Below, in pieces: positions 30,718-33,719 of a stretch of DNA of 33,719 bases (the stretch's first letter is position 1; the number at the start of each line of letters is the position of its first letter). Below the pieces are notes generated by a model, which was given only the letters and a program-made list of their open reading frames with translations, was not told the DNA's origin and searched no databases. Source of the DNA: Candidatus Wildermuthbacteria bacterium RIFCSPHIGHO2_02_FULL_45_25 (GTDB lineage: Bacteria > Patescibacteriota > Minisyncoccia > Minisyncoccales > UBA10102); contig MHTV01000040.1 of NCBI GenBank assembly GCA_001823215.1, positions 1 to 33,719 of the forward strand. The letters run 5' to 3'. Both the position numbers and the translations under genes were made by a program.

Positions 30718-30967
30718 GAAATGCCTCCGCGCCCCGCCTTTGGCGGGGCTACGCCTCAACAAAATTTTCTTCTCCAATTTTCGGATTTCGCGCGTTCCCC
30801 ACAAGAAAATCAAATAAGGAAGAAGAAGATTTTGTTTTGGCGTTCTGCCCTCTATCGGGCAGGCGGAGGCGGTCTGACGCTCGTGGGCAAAAAGTTTCCC
30901 TCCCACTAAAACCCCCTTCCACTTTTTACCCGCTCGCCAAAAATGCGTGGCCGGGCTTTACAAAACA
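30718..30967. repeat. Long structured inverted repeat, left copy
   Basis: Its reverse complement aligns along its whole length with 33069-33310, at roughly 85 percent identity by eye with a few small gaps. Inside are nested foldbacks: GCCTCCGC / GCGGAGGC as an outer stem, CTGCCC-GGGCAG, an AAAATTTTCTTCTCC foldback and CCCCGCC-TTT-GGCGGGG. Short open frames over it are low-complexity shadows. It forms the left border of the segment with the ASCH genes. Confidence 0.8.
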
Positions 30968-31086
30968 ACTCAAGAGTGATAAGGTGATGTATCCTTGAGA
31001 TGGTCTCAGTGTGTGCTCTTTAACAACCAAAACCTTAGAGCTACGCATACTTTTAACGAAGTAGTGGCTCGGCAAAGGAGGTCAAA

Positions 31087-32436
31087 ATGACCGACACTAA
31101 CATACTGATCCGAGATGCTCGCGAAGACGACTTCGAATGGGTCGAGAACCTAATGCAGAACGCTCTTGAAGCGTATTACGGTGGCGATCACCGCGCTCAC
31201 GCAAGGCGCATCTTTGATGTACACATTAGTGGTGGCGTTGATCGTCTTGGTTTCTTCTCTTTCGAGCAACGCATGTTCATCGCAGAAGTGGACGGCGAAT
31301 GCGCGGGAATGATACACGTGGTTGGCAAACGCCAATCAACATACAAGATCAGCCCGCTCATCGTGGCACCTGAATTTCAAGGTAGCTATGGTCTTGGTAG
31401 TCGCCTCCTCTCGCACGCTGAAAGCTATGCGAGAGGACAGCAAGCCAGACAGCTCTACTGCACCGTGGCCGAGCAAAATGTTGTTGCACTCCAGTTCTTC
31501 CTCCGCAAAGGTTTTATCAGGGCCGGAAGCTCCGACAGTCACTACAAAACTGGCGTGACGGAAACCATGCTCTACAAACCTTTGTACGGAGCGAGCAAAA
31601 TCATGTCGCTCGATCAGCTTCATGTCTCGGTGTTGCCCCTCGATGAGAGCAATGAAGAGATGAAAGAGCAGGTTGGGCGAATACTCCTCGAAAATCTGCG
31701 GGATTCGTTCGAGGGCATTACGGATGATTGGGTGCGTGGACTTTTCGACGGTTACAGCCGCAGAAGCACGCTCGACATCAACACCAAGTACAAGCTCATC
31801 TATGTTGCGACCGACAGCACGGGCAGGGTCATCGGCGTGGCCGGAGCGACACCAAAGAAAGGAAGCTCTATCAAAGTGATGCCGTTCATCGCAACTAATC
31901 CGGTTGCGTTTGAGGCATTGCTGATAGACATTCCGCACCAGTTGGTGCCATACGGGCACAAGTTGTACATCCACATCAATCCGACCGCGGACGAGGTCAT
32001 CTCGCTTCAGCGGCTGGGTTGGAAATTGGACGCGGCCATGCCTGCTGGCTATCACCCGAACGTCGTCACGCAACAGTGGAGCTTGGACATAGGAGAAACG
32101 ACCATGAGAACAATGAGAATCAAACGAAGGTTCTACGACTTGATTCAGTCAGGGAAAAAGACCCTCGAAGTGCGTGTTGGCTACGATTCGATCAATCGTA
32201 TCCAAGTCGGTGAACGTATCCGCCTCGTGACCCACACCGGAAATTTCGAAGTGAAGGTCAGCGATATCAGACGATATCAGACTTTCAAAGAGATGATTGG
32301 TGTGGAGCCATGGGAACGGATCGCTCCCGACTCGAGGTCACGCGACGAAGTGCTTGCCTTGTTTAAGCAGATTTACCCTGCGGACAAGGAGAAGCTCGGC
32401 GTTGTTGTACTCGAGTTCGCTCAGATCGGGAAGTAA
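31087..32436 (+). CDS. GNAT acetyltransferase-GNAT-like-ASCH fusion protein
   Basis: 449 residues, a strong ribosome site (AAAGGAGG, 7 bases before ATG 31087) and a perfect terminator. Domain 1 (about 7-165) is a GNAT acetyltransferase with the acetyl-CoA loop EFQGSYGLGSRLLSHAESYA (Q-x-x-Y-G-x-G) and a typical end EQNVVALQFFLRKGFIRAG. Domain 2 (about 178-335) has GNAT-like strands (YKLIYVATDSTGRVIGVAG, HKLYIHINPTADE) but no clear acetyl-CoA loop, so it may be inactive. Domain 3 (341-447) is an ASCH domain (MRIKRRFYDLIQSGKKTLEV, QVGERIRLV). Some ASCH proteins, such as E. coli YqfB, remove the acetyl group of N4-acetylcytidine, so a nucleoside or RNA acetyl substrate is a reasonable guess. The G+C is higher than in nearby genes, a sign of transfer. 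Confidence 0.85.
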   Translation: MTDTNILIRDAREDDFEWVENLMQNALEAYYGGDHRAHARRIFDVHISGGVDRLGFFSFEQRMFIAEVDGECAGMIHVVGKRQSTYKISPLIVAPEFQGSYGLGSRLLSHAESYARGQQARQLYCTVAEQNVVALQFFLRKGFIRAGSSDSHYKTGVTETMLYKPLYGASKIMSLDQLHVSVLPLDESNEEMKEQVGRILLENLRDSFEGITDDWVRGLFDGYSRRSTLDINTKYKLIYVATDSTGRVIGVAGATPKKGSSIKVMPFIATNPVAFEALLIDIPHQLVPYGHKLYIHINPTADEVISLQRLGWKLDAAMPAGYHPNVVTQQWSLDIGETTMRTMRIKRRFYDLIQSGKKTLEVRVGYDSINRIQVGERIRLVTHTGNFEVKVSDIRRYQTFKEMIGVEPWERIAPDSRSRDEVLALFKQIYPADKEKLGVVVLEFAQIGK

Positions 32437-32450
32437 TTAAACTTTCCTCA

Positions 32451-32488
32451 AAGCCCAGTTGGCGTATGCCAACTGGGCTTCTTTATTT
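32451..32488 (+). terminator. Terminator of the GNAT-ASCH gene
   Basis: A perfect 13-base stem AAGCCCAGTTGGC / GCCAACTGGGCTT with loop GTAT, then CTTTATTT. The T-run overlaps the end of the convergent ASCH gene (stop at 32483). Confidence 0.95.
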
Positions 32489-32824
32489 CACCAACGATAA
32501 CTTTATACCAATAACCCCGTATTTTTCTTGTTCTTCTTTTGAATAAATTTTTTCAATTTCCATAAGTAGTACTTCTTTTGAAGAACTACCGAAGTATCCT
32601 GAAGGAAAATCAGAGAAAAGATTTTCAAAGTTAGAGTATCGGTACAATGCTTCCACATTAGCAATAATTTTCCTTGACGGGTTATCGATACAAGTAAATT
32701 CAATTTGGTCGTCAATATTTATCTTTCGGCGTTTTTCATCGAAGAGGCGAGATTCAATAATTTTCACGCCGGCCGCAACTTTTTCAAAAGGATTGGCGCT
32801 CAACCTCATTTGGTGGATAACCAT
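32483..32824 (-). CDS. Stand-alone ASCH domain protein
   Basis: 113 residues opening MVIHQMRLSANPFEKVAAGV with KIIESRLFDEKRRKINIDDQIEFTCID, the ASCH pattern (L...PF..I..G.K..E.R......I..GD.I.F). A conserved lysine and glutamate (K21 and E24 in GVKIIESR) sit where the catalytic pair lies in YqfB-type ASCH enzymes. It ends SKEEQEKYGVIGIKLSLVK. The gene converges on the GNAT-ASCH gene with its stop inside the terminator of the other. Its start lies 20 bases from a 170-bp MITE. Base composition is AT-rich, unlike the fusion gene, so the two had different origins. Confidence 0.8.
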   Translation of the reverse strand: MVIHQMRLSANPFEKVAAGVKIIESRLFDEKRRKINIDDQIEFTCIDNPSRKIIANVEALYRYSNFENLFSDFPSGYFGSSSKEVLLMEIEKIYSKEEQEKYGVIGIKLSLVK

Positions 32825-32834
32825 AAATTTATTT

Positions 32835-33022
32835 GCTTATTCCCACTGGTGTTGCGTTAAACTTTTTTACACTCCGATACAATGCTCTAGATAAGCCACG
32901 ATTTGAGCAAAGGTGCCCTTTTCGACTTGAAATCAAGTCACGAGCATCACATCAAAAAACGATAATGAAAGCGAAATTATTTTTGATGATTTTACCTTAA
33001 CGCAACACCAGTGGCTTATTCC
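32835..33022. mobile_element. 170-bp MITE with 17-base terminal repeats and 9-bp target duplication
   Basis: CACTGGTGTTGCGTTAA at 32844-32860 and its exact complement at 32997-33013 bound a 170-base element with no reading frame. The 9-base GCTTATTCC stands directly outside on both sides (32835-32843 and 33014-33022) in direct orientation, the mark of transposition. Inside are the hairpins GACTTG-AAAT-CAAGTC and an ATCAAAAA...ATTATTTTTGAT foldback. I cannot name the IS family that moved it. Confidence 0.85.
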
Positions 33023-33068
33023 TTATTATTTATGTTTGTATGATAGCATGGCAACGCGGAGTTTTCAA

Positions 33069-33310
33069 TGTTTTGTAAAGCCCAGCCATGTATTTTCGGC
33101 GAGCGGGCAAAAAGTGGAATGGGGCATGGGGGGAGGGAAACTTTTTGCCCGCGAGCGTCAGACTGCCTCCGCCTGCCCGTCAGGGCAGAACGCCGAAACA
33201 AAATTTTCTTCTTCCTTATTTGATTTTTTTGGGGGCGCGCGAAATCTGAAAATTGGAGAAGAAAATTTTATTGAGGCGTAGCCCCGCTTGTGGCGGGGCG
33301 CGGAGGCGTT
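33069..33310. repeat. Long structured inverted repeat, right copy
   Basis: It is the partner of 30718-30967, in inverted orientation. The foldbacks are kept: GCCTCCGC / GCGGAGGC, CTGCCC-GTCA-GGGCAG, the AAAATTTTCTTCT foldback, and CCCCGC-TTGTG-GCGGGG. The two copies together border 2.1 kb with the ASCH genes and the MITE. Confidence 0.8.
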
Positions 33311-33405
33311 ACGTTCCAATTTTTTGCGCAAAATATCCCGCTTCGCGGGATTGAGGCGATTTTTCATTCCCTCGCCGAATATAAGCCACGCCAAAATATA
33401 AAATT

Positions 33406-33719
33406 ATGAACACACTGCCACAACCAACAAAATATTTTCTCTACATTCGCAAAAGCACCGATGAGGAAGACCGCCAAGTTTTAAGTTTGGAAGCGCAACT
33501 TGCGGAATTGAAAGAATACGCGGAAAAAGAAAGTTTAGAAATTATAGAAACATTTATTGAAAAGAAAACCGCCAAAGTTCCGGGAAGAGAGATTTTCAAT
33601 TCCATGCTCAATAAAATTGATGGCGGTCTTCCTCATCTCATCGGGATTTTGGCGTGGCATCCGGACAGATTGTCCAGAAATTCCGTTGACGGCGGGCGTT
33701 TGATATATCTTTTGGACAC
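33406..33719 (+). CDS. Large serine recombinase, N-terminal part (runs off the window)
   Basis: 104 visible residues from ATG 33406 without a Shine-Dalgarno sequence. The catalytic segment YFLYIRKSTDEEDRQVLSLEA shows serine S17 in the Y-x-R-K-S motif, followed by the HPDRLSRNSVDGG motif with the conserved arginines of the resolvase active site. This is the N-terminal domain of CPR and Gram-positive large serine recombinases, which integrate, excise or invert DNA between attachment sites. The DNA-binding part lies beyond the window. It is next to the inverted-repeat segment, and it may be the enzyme that moved this region. Confidence 0.9.
   Translation, partial: MNTLPQPTKYFLYIRKSTDEEDRQVLSLEAQLAELKEYAEKESLEIIETFIEKKTAKVPGREIFNSMLNKIDGGLPHLIGILAWHPDRLSRNSVDGGRLIYLLD

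Noticed and set aside
31336-32073. A 245-residue open frame on the minus strand over the GNAT-ASCH gene
   Set aside because: Antisense shadow caused by the codon use of a well-supported gene with ribosome site and terminator.
30682-33394. Short open frames over the long inverted repeats (30682-30909 and 33036-33394)
   Set aside because: They follow repeat DNA with hairpins; the two copies do not keep the frame, so they are not genes.
1-33719. UGA read as glycine, as in Gracilibacteria and SR1
   Set aside because: UGA ends several genes cleanly (uvrB, mntA, yidC) at natural protein ends and in ATGA overlaps, so the standard bacterial code is used.
1-33719. tRNA, rRNA, tmRNA or RNase P RNA genes
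   Set aside because: No intergenic region shows the conserved arms; the T-arm pattern GTTCRANYC was looked for in the intergenic parts and not found in a suitable context.

Overview
The window looks like chromosomal DNA of a Patescibacteria/CPR bacterium, most likely Parcubacteria-like. The evidence is the compact gene order, a Mur ligase without the usual N-terminal substrate domain, a CPR-type type IV secretion-like cluster (PrgI family, split TraC/VirB4, VirB6-like, VirB2-like), small zinc-finger and signal-anchored proteins of CPR type, and normal use of UGA as stop. This is a call from protein character, not from a marker tree. No rRNA or tRNA gene was found.

Layout. 1-1.26 kb: end of a tail-fibre/pilin-like surface protein, a broken piece of rpsT, and a DUF497/BrnT-like toxin with an RHH antitoxin behind an iteron-like operator. 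1.27-4.46 kb (minus): a tightly coupled uvrB-mntA-hepT-rpsT operon in which a second toxin-antitoxin pair sits between a DNA repair gene and a ribosomal protein gene. 4.57-5.43 kb (plus): ruvA, then an unrecognised 60-residue gene with its own promoter, ribosome site and terminator. 5.45-5.62 kb: the first of three palindromic mobile-looking repeats. 5.65-8.79 kb (plus): a MurE-like ligase, then rpmH-rnpA-yidC-jag from a near-consensus promoter. 8.83-18.17 kb (mostly minus): the secretion-like cluster in two blocks, with a plus-strand SPFH membrane protein between them. 18.3-23.0 kb: a membrane-anchored protein, ksgA, a LysM/M23 peptidase and comM. 23.1-28.3 kb (minus): rpsO-NYN nuclease-pnp, then a proline-rich membrane protein and a DksA/TraR-type zinc-finger protein. 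28.4-33.7 kb: an accessory region with small CPR proteins, a GNAT-GNAT-ASCH fusion convergent with a stand-alone ASCH protein, a 170-bp MITE with a 9-bp target duplication, a 245-bp inverted repeat pair around these, and the start of a large serine recombinase.

The most unusual signal is the palindromic repeat family (5448-5607, 22906-23040, 28405-28566, plus a minimal hairpin at 28925-28958). The 16-bp ends are constant. The 80-base core differs at one position between copies 1 and 3. The roughly 24-base segments between end and core differ between copies, yet the left and right arms still match each other inside each copy (perfectly in copy 1, one mismatch in copy 3, four in copy 2). The second is the ASCH cassette between long inverted repeats, next to a MITE and a recombinase.

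Translation signals fall into two groups. Stand-alone genes (5202, 12899, 18909, 28848, 31087) have clear Shine-Dalgarno sequences. Several operon heads (640, 12780, 28321) have a -10 box so close to the ATG that the mRNA should be leaderless.
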